In this document: positions 20,940 through 31,200 of the stretch, one piece after another
Numbering within the stretch: position 1 is the first letter of the stretch
Layout: every line of letters starts with the position of its first letter
Assembly: GCA_964019425.1 (NCBI GenBank)
Contig: OZ025784.1
Coordinates: 620,001-684,000 of the forward strand
Length of the DNA stretch: 64,000 nt
Reading direction: 5' to 3'
DNA from: Flectonema sp. DT1601
Lineage: Eukaryota > Euglenozoa > Diplonemea > Diplonemida > Diplonemidae
Position numbers and translations under genes: made by a program
Notes under the pieces: generated by a model
Told to the model about the DNA's origin: nothing
Seen by the model: only the letters and a program-made list of their open reading frames with translations
Database searches by the model: none

Positions 20940-23900
20940 TCAAACCTGAAGCTTGGCATAAGTTGTTGGTGCGGCTCCGGCTGCATGGGTCTGACGTTGT
21001 TGCATTTCAGCCGCTGCTTTCTGTCCTTGCTTCTTTTTGTTGTGTAAAGTCCAACAGATTACAAGAGCTGTGACTACCAACAACAAAGCTCCGAACACAA
21101 CAAACTTGGTTATAGTTTCACTAGTGTCCTCAGACCAACCCTTTTGAAGCCAATACTGATCATTTTTATATTGGGGTGCTGATAAATAACTTGGAGACTC
21201 ATGGTACCAAGGTGATTCTCTCCATTTCGGGTCATTCTTTATGTAAATTCCGATAGGTGACTTGTCCCATTCTGGTGATGTCTCGTATGCAGTTTGCGGA
21301 GTAGATCCAACACAAAGTCCTTCGAAATTCCATAGACATTCAGGGAAACTTTCACAATTATTCTTAGTTTCGTATCGTCCGCAGTCAGATTTGCATTCTT
21401 CACCTGCACCGCTGTGTCCGTATTCACATGCTTCTAAGTCTTTACATCCTGCTTCAACTGTAACGATGCTACACGAAGATATACATTGACCTTCTCCTAC
21501 TAAAGTTATCATCCAACGACAATCGAATTGTGCGTCACAGACATCCTTAGTCGGATGAATAGGACAAGGCAATGATGCAGGTTGTGCATTACCACCATGA
21601 CCACCACCACCACCACCTCCGCCATTTAATACAGAAAATGATCGCGACTGAGTGTCACACGAACTCCCTGACCAGGTACAACCTGTTGGACATGATCCTT
21701 GAGGATGTCCTGAGCATAGTACGCAGGCACTTGTTTCCCACAGGCATCCAGTTTTTGCTCCACATAAAGTTGAATCTGTCATGTCAGAACACATCTTTAA
21801 CCTGCAAGCTGATGTTTCCCAAAAACAATCAGTTTTTAAGTTGCAAGGCGCTTCAACAGTTTCTGAAGCACACGATGAGACAACACACTGTGAACCTGTC
21901 CATCCACAGTCAGAATCAGCAGCACAGGTACCGACATCAGTATTTAATGAACAATCCTTTTCACACATAGAAGCTACAGTATTCCACTTACACATAGCAC
22001 CATCATCACATGTTGATTGGGTTGTTAAATAAGTACAGTTATCAGAACAGGTGTTGGCAGTCCCATCCCAAGAGCATTTCAAATTTGAACAGTCTAACGC
22101 TGTGGTCATAGCAGAGCAAGGCGTCTTAATACAAACAGAATTACCAGTATCCCATTGGCATTCACTTAGTGGAGTACATTCTGTTTGCGTCATTTTTGAA
22201 CAATTCATATTGCAGGTAACAGAAGATGTGTCCCACGAACACTTTTGTTGTGCCTCACACTCAGATTTGATTGTTTTTATTGTACAATTAGCTGAAATAT
22301 CACATGTGGTGGTGGTGGTGTCCCACATGCATCCTGTCTTTGCACTGCAATCTGGTTCTGTTTGTTTTCCAGTACAGTTTACTTTTTGGCATTCTGTGTT
22401 CACTGTGTCCCATTCACATTGACCCAGTGCATCACAGCCTTGTGATGTTGTTTTGTTTGAACAGACATTGTTACCTGCTTCACATGATGTTGCTTGTGAA
22501 TCCCAAGTACAATCAGTCATGGCATTGCAATCTACTTCAGTTGTTTTAGTAGTACAACCACCACCTGATACACACATAGAAGTGTGTGCTTCCCATACGC
22601 AGGTTGCTGCAGCTGTGCAGTCTGCCTCAACTGTGTTTGCTGAACAACCAGCAGTTGCACACGTTGAACTTTGTGCATTCCAGGCACAGGTTGTATCCGC
22701 AGTGCAGATTGGTTCAGCTGTCTTGGTACTACAGTTGACAGGTGCAGCCGATGCCTCACAAGCCGAAGTATTCGTGTTCCACATGCAAGTAGATACAGCA
22801 GTGCAGTCTGCCTCAACTGACTTCGCAGTACAGTTGACAGGTGAGCAAACTGAAGTGTGTGAATCCCAAGCGCAGCTTGTTTCTGCAGTGCAAGCCGTTT
22901 GATTTGCTTTGGTACTGCAGTCTACGGGTGCAACCGATGATGTATCGCAAGCTGAGGTCTGCGTGTTCCACACGCAAGCGGACACAGCAGCGCAGTCTGC
23001 CTGAATTATCTTCGCGGTACAGTTAATCGCAAGTGGTGTTGATGAACAAGATGAAGCTTGAGCATTCCAGAAACAACTTGACACTGTGGCGCAATCTGTT
23101 TCATTGGCCTTCTTCAGGCAGGCATCAGCAGTTGGGGATGAAGCAGCACACGCTGAGGAGTGAGCATCCCATGAACAAGCTGCTATTGATTTACAATCAG
23201 ATTCAACTGCCTTTGTTGTGCAATCAACAGCGCCACATGTTGAGTGAGAAGAGCTCCATTCACAGTCAGGAGCAAGACACACGGGCTCTGTAGTCTTTGA
23301 CGAGCAGTCAACACCAGTTAAAGGCTTCGCTGCTGCTGTTATACATTTTGATAAATGGGCATCCCACGAACAGGTAGAAAGTGGTGTGCAATCACCTTCA
23401 ACAGTTTTTGTATCACAAGGCACTAAAGAACAGACAGAATGAGATGCTTCCCAACTACATTCTGGTGCAGAAGTACAATCCATTTCATGTTTAGATGAGC
23501 AATCGACGGAGGCTGCAACTGCGTCAGCGCATTTTGACGTCGTTGAGTTCCAGTCGCAGGAGGATAACGCCATGCAATCAGTTTGTGATTTTGTGTCACA
23601 TTTTATTTCACCACAGGTTTTTTTTGATGTGTTCCATTCACAAGTTCCCTTACATTCTGATTGAGGTTTTGATGAACAACCAGTGGGGTGTCCTCCTCCA
23701 CCTCCATGACCCCCTCCACCATGAGATGCAGCAGCGCAGGAAGAAGCTTTAGAATCCCACGCGCAGCTGTGATACTTTGCGCACATCGTACTATTAAATG
23801 ATGGGCAGTCAGGTAGAATAACAGCACATGTTGAGGTTGTCGTATTCCAAGAGCATCCTTTCATCGGAGTGCAAACATCTTCTTTAAAACTAGCGCAGTT

Positions 23901-24326
23901 TAACTCACAAACATTACCAGCAGTCCAACCACAAGAAGGCATTTTAACACACAGTTGTTGTGCTCTTTGTCGTGCTAAATCAATACCACAGAGAGGACCT
24001 CCAGTAACTTCAAAAATACACTTTACTCCACTCCAGTAACATCCTTTTAATCCAACACACTTCTCTCTTGTGGAACAAGTGTCACAGCGAAGACACTGAG
24101 TTGGTTCTTTGCATTTCTCTTCAACACCAGACCATTCACAGGAGCTATTTCCCGAACAGAGTTGTTTATTTACAATTTTACAAGTCTCTGAACAAAGTGA
24201 AAAATCTCCTGTCAAACATCTTGTCAACACGCAATCTGTTAGGTTTTTTCTAATATCTGGACAACTCTCACCCCAACTCCCAACAATGACGGTCATCAAC
24301 AGTAATAATCGGATCATTTGGTTCAT
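20940..24326 (-). CDS. Type I surface protein with about 31 cysteine-rich CxW repeats
   Basis: The 1128-residue product has a signal peptide (MNQMIRLLLLMTVIVGSWGES), a long ectodomain, a membrane helix near residues 1075-1097 (FVVFGALLLVVTALVICW) and a short basic cytoplasmic tail. The ectodomain is made of about 31 units of 30-40 residues with the core C-x-W-[DNES]-x5-C preceded by two further Cys, as in DCTAVSTCMWNTNTSAC. Two Gly/His linkers (GGGGHGGGGGH and NGGGGGGGGHGG) interrupt the array. Many N-x-S/T sites are present. It resembles protist surface antigens and PSI-like cysteine modules in general, but I recognise no named family. A likely cell-surface coat or adhesion protein. The start at 24326 follows a CTTAAAAG acceptor; the second Met (24317) is an alternative. 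Confidence 0.9.
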   Translation of the reverse strand: MNQMIRLLLLMTVIVGSWGESCPDIRKNLTDCVLTRCLTGDFSLCSETCKIVNKQLCSGNSSCEWSGVEEKCKEPTQCLRCDTCSTREKCVGLKGCYWSGVKCIFEVTGGPLCGIDLARQRAQQLCVKMPSCGWTAGNVCELNCASFKEDVCTPMKGCSWNTTTSTCAVILPDCPSFNSTMCAKYHSCAWDSKASSCAAASHGGGGHGGGGGHPTGCSSKPQSECKGTCEWNTSKKTCGEIKCDTKSQTDCMALSSCDWNSTTSKCADAVAASVDCSSKHEMDCTSAPECSWEASHSVCSLVPCDTKTVEGDCTPLSTCSWDAHLSKCITAAAKPLTGVDCSSKTTEPVCLAPDCEWSSSHSTCGAVDCTTKAVESDCKSIAACSWDAHSSACAASSPTADACLKKANETDCATVSSCFWNAQASSCSSTPLAINCTAKIIQADCAAVSACVWNTQTSACDTSSVAPVDCSTKANQTACTAETSCAWDSHTSVCSPVNCTAKSVEADCTAVSTCMWNTNTSACEASAAPVNCSTKTAEPICTADTTCAWNAQSSTCATAGCSANTVEADCTAAATCVWEAHTSMCVSGGGCTTKTTEVDCNAMTDCTWDSQATSCEAGNNVCSNKTTSQGCDALGQCEWDTVNTECQKVNCTGKQTEPDCSAKTGCMWDTTTTTCDISANCTIKTIKSECEAQQKCSWDTSSVTCNMNCSKMTQTECTPLSECQWDTGNSVCIKTPCSAMTTALDCSNLKCSWDGTANTCSDNCTYLTTQSTCDDGAMCKWNTVASMCEKDCSLNTDVGTCAADSDCGWTGSQCVVSSCASETVEAPCNLKTDCFWETSACRLKMCSDMTDSTLCGAKTGCLWETSACVLCSGHPQGSCPTGCTWSGSSCDTQSRSFSVLNGGGGGGGGHGGNAQPASLPCPIHPTKDVCDAQFDCRWMITLVGEGQCISSCSIVTVEAGCKDLEACEYGHSGAGEECKSDCGRYETKNNCESFPECLWNFEGLCVGSTPQTAYETSPEWDKSPIGIYIKNDPKWRESPWYHESPSYLSAPQYKNDQYWLQKGWSEDTSETITKFVVFGALLLVVTALVICWTLHNKKKQGQKAAAEMQQRQTHAAGAAPTTYAKLQV

Positions 24327-24381
24327 TATTCTCTTTTAAGATAATATATGATGGTTAAAAAAAGGGATAAAAAAAAACAAG

Positions 24382-24413
<32 letters not shown>

Positions 24414-24636
24414 CTGCGTATCGATGATTACAAAAATGCCATCCTGTTTAAAAGAAATTATCAATAAACGTAACCTTATCAATAAACTAAATAGAATTCA
24501 GTGATTAAAAAACAGCCCAGAGACTTTAATCATCACTTCTCACTAATAACAATCAGTCTAACTTGAGAATGATATGAAGCAGAACGTGGTGGCAATAACT
24601 TAAACCAAATGAGAGAAAATCTTCCAATCAGTTACC

Positions 24637-24656
24637 TGTGCAGTTGGAATCGCACA
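24637..24656. repeat. Small hairpin, first of a related pair
   Basis: TGTGC and GCACA flank a ten-base loop AGTTGGAATC. A related hairpin lies at 24857-24878 with a changed but still paired stem base. Confidence 0.4.
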
Positions 24657-24856
24657 ATTGAAAACGCAGCTTCAGCTGAAAGGCATAACTCTCAGCTGTC
24701 CAGCCCTTAAACAGAATATCACAAGTTACGAAGAGGACAACGAAGATTTCATCCGCAAACAGAGTACCCCCCTAGCGGAATGATAAATATAGGAGAATAA
24801 ATCACATAAGTCAATTTACATTAAATTAAAAGAAAGGAGTATCTTTGCTGGTCATC

Positions 24857-24878
24857 CCGTGCAATTGTAATCGCACGG
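24857..24878. repeat. Small hairpin, second of a related pair
   Basis: CCGTGC and GCACGG flank the ten-base loop AATTGTAATC, which matches the loop of the hairpin at 24637 in eight of ten bases. Orientation is unknown. Confidence 0.4.
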
Positions 24879-25390
24879 TGAAAAATCAACTATCAGACAA
24901 ACACCGAATAAATAACTTTTATTATAAAGATAGATGACAATAATTAAATGGAGTTAAAATTTTCATCCACGTGATTGAGAAAAATAATATGAAGAAAAAA
25001 AAAAAAAAAAAAAAAAAAAATAGATGTAAAGGCATCGAACACCACGTCGTTAATTAATTCAAATACAAAGAAAGAAAGAAAACTGACATAATTTCTAAGA
25101 AAAAATTATCAGCCAAAATACCAATCCGACGTGTGTTCTTAATGCAAAAGACGAATAGATAAACGGGAAGGGGGAGGTTAGTCGATGCAAAGTAATAATA
25201 GCAATGCCTTCAACTAATAAAAAAAAACGATACAGTAAAAAAAAAAAAAAAAAAACATATTTCTCATGGAATGTTAGATCAAGAATATGTGTTTATTATT
25301 TTTATATCAAAAAAAAAAAAAATTTAAAAAAAAGGTTATAAATAAAACACAATAGTTTCTGCTATTGCATAAAACACTTGTGGAATACGT

Positions 25391-25485
25391 AGTTTCAGGA
25401 GCCCCCAATCTTATGCAACTCGTCCCTCTTAGGCCTTCATACAGACCCGCGTACCAGTTAGATAAACGCTAAAAGAGAACCAGGT
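25391..25485. repeat. Degraded dispersed repeat, copy A
   Basis: The block with CAATCTTATGCAACTCGTCC then AGGCCTTCAT, and a second block CCGCGTACCAGTTAG, both recur in altered form in the same order at 55741-55785 and 55891-55930. Probably an old non-autonomous element; no coding content or clear ends. Confidence 0.4.
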
Positions 25486-27097
25486 AGCCTTTCACGGATC
25501 TCCTAATACTGTTCAGTATTCTTTTTTTTGTACTAAAAATCAACTCAGTTTTTCAGAGCTGGAAGAGAATAAAAAAAAAAAAAAAAAGAAAGAAAAAAAA
25601 TTCAAATGCAAAAACCGCAAGATCAGAGAGTCGGAATGACCAAATTATTATAAAAATTCAAACCGATTTTCTTTAATCAAAACAGCTCAACAATGTATAG
25701 CCGTCATAAAAATATTTGTGAAAAAAAAAAAAAAAAAAAAAATCTATTCAGAAGGGCTATACAAGCGGTGATACGTCATCAGAAGCTTCTCAAATAAAAA
25801 AAAGGATAGAAAGGTAAATCATAAGAGAATAAGGGTACAGAAATACATCTCACTGTAAGTCTGCGTATTGATGATGTAGCATTCAAATGAGCCAACAAGG
25901 AACATCAAAATAGTGTGATAGAGTTAGCAAGGGTTTATTTTAATTAAGAAGATGAGTGCAGCCAATCGGTAGTGTGACATTATAAGGAAAGCCCACTACA
26001 AGACATCAACAACATAGACTTAATTATTATTTTATAGTTTTTAGTTAGCGAAGTAGTTAATGCCAATGCAGATAATTTTCTTTTTTTTTTTTTTTTTTTT
26101 TTTTTTTTCATTTCAAAAAAAGTAGTTCGAAATGACCAAAAGAAATTGCTGAACTGGCATACCTCACTTAGGGTGGAAAAAAAAAAAATTGTGATGAGCA
26201 ATGTAGAATGCACGAAATTTTTTTTCATTTTTTGCATTGGACAGCACACGTAAACCCTCCTTTAGCTTTTATTAGTTTGAGTCGGTTCACAGTTTCGTTT
26301 GCACATACAAAACATCAATAGGGTTATAATATATTACTATTTTTCCGTATAGTTCAAGTTAACACCATTTCCTTTTTTTTTTTCCCCACACAAGGACCAC
26401 ACCTCTAAGAGATAGATAAAGAGGGTGGGGTGTAACTTGATACTGTTACTGCGATTAAATACAACGGGGTGGAAAAACTGTTTTTTCAGCATATTTATAA
26501 AAGACATAATATAATATTATCTGTGTCTGATCAAAGATAACTAATTTTAGATTATTAGTAATTTATGATACACTTGACTAAAGGAAATGTTATTACTTTG
26601 AGATAGAAGGGTGAGAGTGAAAAAAGAAGACGGAACATAGAGGATATAAGCCCTTACGGAACGATAACATTTTGTTTGTGCAAAAAAAAAAAAAAAAAAA
26701 TCCTTGCATACCAGGGGTGGTTTATTTTTAATTATTTCCAAAAAAAAAAAAAAAACTTCTGAAAAACTGAAATAAACACACGTGTGGTTTTGTTTGTTTT
26801 TTTTTTTTTGTTTTCTAACAAATATTTTTAGATAATTATTTTTTTTTTTTAATGTGATCGTAATTCTTATATTGTAAGGGGAAAAAAAGAGGAAACTTCG
26901 TGATACGACAACAAGAAGGAAGGGAAAGAATATTGACCGATTAAAGAGAGCTTCATAAATTAAAGCTATTCAAATAGTCTATTACACTACAGCATGTGTC
27001 GTGTTTGTTCTCACAACAACATTGATGTAGACTGAACTGAGTGCCGAATGGCAAATCTCAAAGTACAGTCCGACAACTGTTGTTTTTTTATTATCGC

Positions 27098-27661
27098 TTA
27101 CACACAAATCATGATGCCTGACCATCTTGCTTCAGAAATAACCATTTCTTCACGTTTCATTGAATCGGATGCGTGATAAAATGATTCTCCTTCTTGACGA
27201 ATGGCCTCTAATACGATTGACTGATTATTTCTAAGATCAGGAGAGGCGTATTTGAGTGAAGTTCCTTTCTGTTTAACAGCAATCAGAACAAGTTGGGGAT
27301 TTGCGCGGAGATCCGCAGATGCATATTGCAATGCATCACCGTCTCGGGATACACATTCCACTACGATTGGTTGGATTGACCTCGTCCAGTCAGGAAGCTC
27401 TCTCAGAGGAATTCCACTTCTCGCTTTTTGAAGTTCTTCAGTCCATGATTGAGTCACAATTACTTCTTCGTATGGCATTATCCCAGTGTTGACAAATAGT
27501 GAGTCGGATGGTTTAATTTCTTCTCCCGCGTGTTCTATTCCGATACCCTCATATCCAAATTCTTGTGAAATCAATTTCACAACGTCCCTGACGGTATCAT
27601 GAATTCCGATATTTACAATTCGACTTAAACCTGTTAGGACGTCAATCGCAACTATATCCAT
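27098..27661 (-). CDS. Ubiquitin-like plus DUF4116 repeat protein
   Basis: The 187-residue product has two parts. Residues 1-72 (MDIVAIDVLTGLSRIVNI through YEEVIVTQSW) follow a ubiquitin-like beta-grasp pattern. Residues about 95-180 are three tandem DUF4116 units, each near 'A-V-x-Q-x-G-x-x-L-x-Y-A-S-x-D-L-R-x-N-x-x-[IL]-V-L': DGDALQYASADLRANPQLVL, GTSLKYASPDLRNNQSIVL and GESFYHASDSMKREEMVI. DUF4116 repeats are common in large protist and giant-virus proteins; their function is unknown. No signal peptide or membrane segment, and no intron needed. A TTTCCAG acceptor lies about 30 bases upstream of the ATG. The neighbours give no functional hint. Confidence 0.85.
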   Translation of the reverse strand: MDIVAIDVLTGLSRIVNIGIHDTVRDVVKLISQEFGYEGIGIEHAGEEIKPSDSLFVNTGIMPYEEVIVTQSWTEELQKARSGIPLRELPDWTRSIQPIVVECVSRDGDALQYASADLRANPQLVLIAVKQKGTSLKYASPDLRNNQSIVLEAIRQEGESFYHASDSMKREEMVISEARWSGIMICV

Positions 27662-28257
27662 GTTTATTTGTTTTTTTTATAAAAAGAATCTGGAAATAGC
27701 TTTATAAAACAGTTTTTTAAAAAAATAAATATTTTCTCTTTCATCAGTATCCACATCTTTCTGATGTTATCTTATAATGAGGAAGGGTGTAATTTGATAC
27801 AAGCTCAAAAGGAACAACAATTTCTCCGACAATCTTGACTGTCAGCGACGTCAGCGTAGTAAATGACTGCAAATAAATAAATAATACCACTTGGAGGCCA
27901 CGTGAACATAGTTGAGCGCCATTTGCCTATAGGGTGGGCAAACAATAACATAAATAATACAATCAGGTACTTGAGCCATTTGGTAAGTGGGTGTAGATAG
28001 GTGTCACCCTTTTTTTTTTGGTTTTCACGATTTAGATAGTTCTCGGGTAGTCAGTTTTTTTTTTTTTTTTTTTTTTTTTTTTCCCTTCCATTTTTATTTT
28101 ACAACAGAAATACCGGTTTAAAAAAAAACACTTACCATCATTTTTTTTTTTTTGTTTTGTTTTTTCTTCTCAGTTTTTTTTTTTTTTTTTTTCATTTTTT
28201 TTTTTTTTTCATTTTCATTTTCATTTTCCCTCATAGGTAATACCTCGCACTAGTGAT
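27662..28257. other. Intergenic, DUF4116 gene to Sec16
   Basis: About 600 bases. It contains one copy of a dispersed repeat (27828-27918), a TAATTTGATAC motif at 27783, and T runs at 28050-28082 and 28140-28210. No gene. Confidence 0.45.
27828..27918. repeat. Dispersed repeat, copy A (about 90 bp)
   Basis: From GACAATCTTGACTGTCAG to CCACGTGAACATAGTTGAGCG this block matches 56323-56401 with a few small gaps and several substitutions. Both copies have the same orientation. No coding content. Confidence 0.55.
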
Positions 28258-31200
28258 CTATTTAATTTCATTTAAATAAGTCGGATAATTGCCAACTGAC
28301 TGACCAGGTGGAGCTACTGCCTGCTGAGGCGGTGTTTTTGGTGGGATTCGAGGTGGTGCTGACGCCCCAATCGACGGTGTTTGTTGCTGCTCACCAGAGT
28401 CTGCGAAGAACCACTGACCTGTTTTTTCATCAAATCCGAATTTTTTATTTTTATCATCTGGTAGGATTGCTTGAGGGGTTTCATCATCTTCCTTTCGAGA
28501 CCAAAATGAAAATCCCCATCCAGATTTCCTTTTTGACTTTTGCATCTCTTCTGACAGGCTCTCAGCATTCGGAGTTGGTGAAGAAAGAGATCCGTCTTTT
28601 TTTTTCATAACTCCTTTTGTTGGTTTAGTAGCACCTCCTCCCCACAGTCGACTGATACCCCAACCACTACTTTTTGCTCCTTCTAAATGAAGCTTTGCTG
28701 ACTCTTTCAAATCATCCAATAGATGAAGAGCTCCAGGTGATAGGAGATTTTTGTGTTGCTCAACAGCTGTGATGGTAGACATACATGTTTCGTATTGTCC
28801 GTGTTCGAATAGCCACATTGCGAATGCTAATCGATATGGGTGTAAGTGATTCATCTGAAATGGTTTCTTTAATTGTTGTGTTATCGATCCATTCTGTTGC
28901 ATAAAGCCTTCAAGTAATTCAGTTTGAATAACACTTTGAGGACGAACAAAAGCAGATCTACAAACAGGTCCCTGATGAGTTCCCCCCAACAAGATTGGTA
29001 GTAACTGAAGACTTCTAACACCCCATCTTGCGATAATACATAATGCACAAAAATGAGAGGCGTCAATCTCACCCAAATGAAGTAGTTTTTCCATCAATGA
29101 AGAGATGACTTGAGTTGTAAATTGTCCCATAGGCAGTTTCAGTATTGCGAGTAGAATGGATTTCCAACCCGTATCTTTTGATACATCAATACTATCCATG
29201 TGATCAATTGGGTTTATCTCTTGACCAACAAGTAACGCATGAAATAATGGTGATTGTGAACAAAGTGACTTCGCGTGTTCCAACTGAACAGATTTCCATG
29301 CATCTTGATCAGTACAAGCAGCTATAGCCATTGCTGTACTAAATTCTTTATTTGCTACCGCAAATGGTATAGCTTCTTGGGGAGTCGCAAGCAATAACAA
29401 TCTCTGGACAGTTCTTAAAGTTTCTTCACGTTTGTGGTCTTCAACACGACGATTTTGTTCTCTTTTAAGAGCGCGTTGAAGTCGTTCTTCGGTTGACAAC
29501 TGTTGATCATCTTCCAAACCCGTAGGAATAGGATGATCTACCATAGGACTCTGTAGATCACCAACAACTATTTCATTAAGTAACGCAGTTATATAGGGTC
29601 CCCAATGCTGTTGGTCCCAAGAATACGAATTCGACGCGTAATAATTCAAAATGCTCTGAAGCGGTCCGAATGCCGGGAAACCAGAAATATAAGCGGAGAC
29701 CACCTCTTTCGACGAGTTCGTCAGATTCGCAGGTCGGTCAGTCAGGACGCTATATTCTGCTGGACCATTATCGACACCGTGATAACCAAATACATCATCA
29801 AATGGAATGATTGAAACAGAACTTCCATTTTCAGATTTTTTGTTCAAATTTGCGATTATCAACTTTCCCGCAGTAAACGAGATCGGACATCCTCTTTTAA
29901 CGGGCATTGCCGCATAATCTCCACCCCCTGGAGAATATTGGTGAGATACTTCAGTAGGTGAGACCGACTGTTCGATGTCTGTTTTTGGTTTTGAATTCAC
30001 CGGATCAACAGGTTGTTCTTCTACCCTACTATACTGTTCTTCCTGTTGTTGTTGTTGTTGTGGTTGTTGTTGCTGTTGCTGTTGTTGGTACTGCTGTAGT
30101 AATGACTCGTAAGTCTGATACTCTAATGGTTTATCCCAAACACTTTCATTAGTAAGTTGATTATAGTAATAAAGTTGTCCAGAATCTGGAACCACCAACT
30201 CAACCCAATTAGTTGATGGAAGTTGTGATGCCATCGGAGACTGCGGTAGAACTTCACAAGATCCCTGACTAAATGTTCTAAACGGATCATCAACACTTGG
30301 CTGCTTAAGTAGAATATCATCAACTTCATAATCAGGTTTTCTATCATCAGTTAGTTCATTACTAACTTCAGGTTCTAATTCTATTTTAGGTGCTAAGAAT
30401 GGGTCCACTTCACCAGGTGCTGATTCTACTTCACCAGGTGGGCTTACATCACCAGGTGCTGGGTTTACGTCACCAGGTGTTGGGTTTACGTCACCAGGTG
30501 CTGGGTTTACGTCATCAGGTGAGTCATCTGTTATTTGTTCATCAGGTTTACTTGACTCCTGTTTCGGTTGTTCTGTCACAACTTCTTTCTGAGTATCGTT
30601 GTCAGAAACCTGCTGTGGTGGTGCTGAGTCAGTTTGTTTAATTTCATCAGACGCCACAGCTTCAGGTAAGCTCCGGTCAGTTGGCGGATCGTATTTCGAA
30701 TTCTCGAGTAAGTCTTCATCACAGTCAGAGAAAGATCCAAAACTTTTGAATGAATCAGTCCCTTCCTCTACACCTGTAGTGTCTTGTGGCTCTTCTACAC
30801 CCGTAATGTCTTCTGGTTCATCTTGTTTAGGGTGGTCTGGTTCTTGGTTGGGTATTTCTTGTTCTTGATCGGAGTGATTGGAATGCTCTTCTGTTTTTGA
30901 TACATCCTCAATCACATCAGTTTCTGTAACCTCTTCTGTTACTTCTGGTGCTGGTACTGGTGCTGTCGGTGGTGTTGGCGCTAATGGTGGTGTTGGTGCT
31001 GATACTGTCGGTGGCGTTGGTGCTGATACTGTCGGTGGTGTTGGTGAAGGAGCTCGTTTTGGCTTCGGTAGTGGTGCCCCAAAAGCATCCAACTCAACGT
31101 CATCGTCTTCAGGCTGCTCATTGCCGGCTGACATCGGCTCTGATTGACTTCTGTCTAGATGACTTTCTGACTGGCTAAGATGTAATCCAGTGAGTACATC

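Larger units (their letters stand above)
24327..27097. other. Long gene-poor stretch, surface protein to DUF4116 gene
   Basis: About 2.8 kb. It holds A/T runs of 15-30, two small hairpins (24637 and 24857), a degraded dispersed repeat (25391-25485, partner at 55741), one copy of a TAAYTTGATAC motif (26425) and a short open frame at 24645-24775 of unknown meaning. No gene supported. Confidence 0.45.

Noticed and set aside
20106-21073. Phe-rich and Lys-rich frames on both strands around 20.1-21.0 kb
   Set aside because: They exist because of T and A runs and have no start context or domain.
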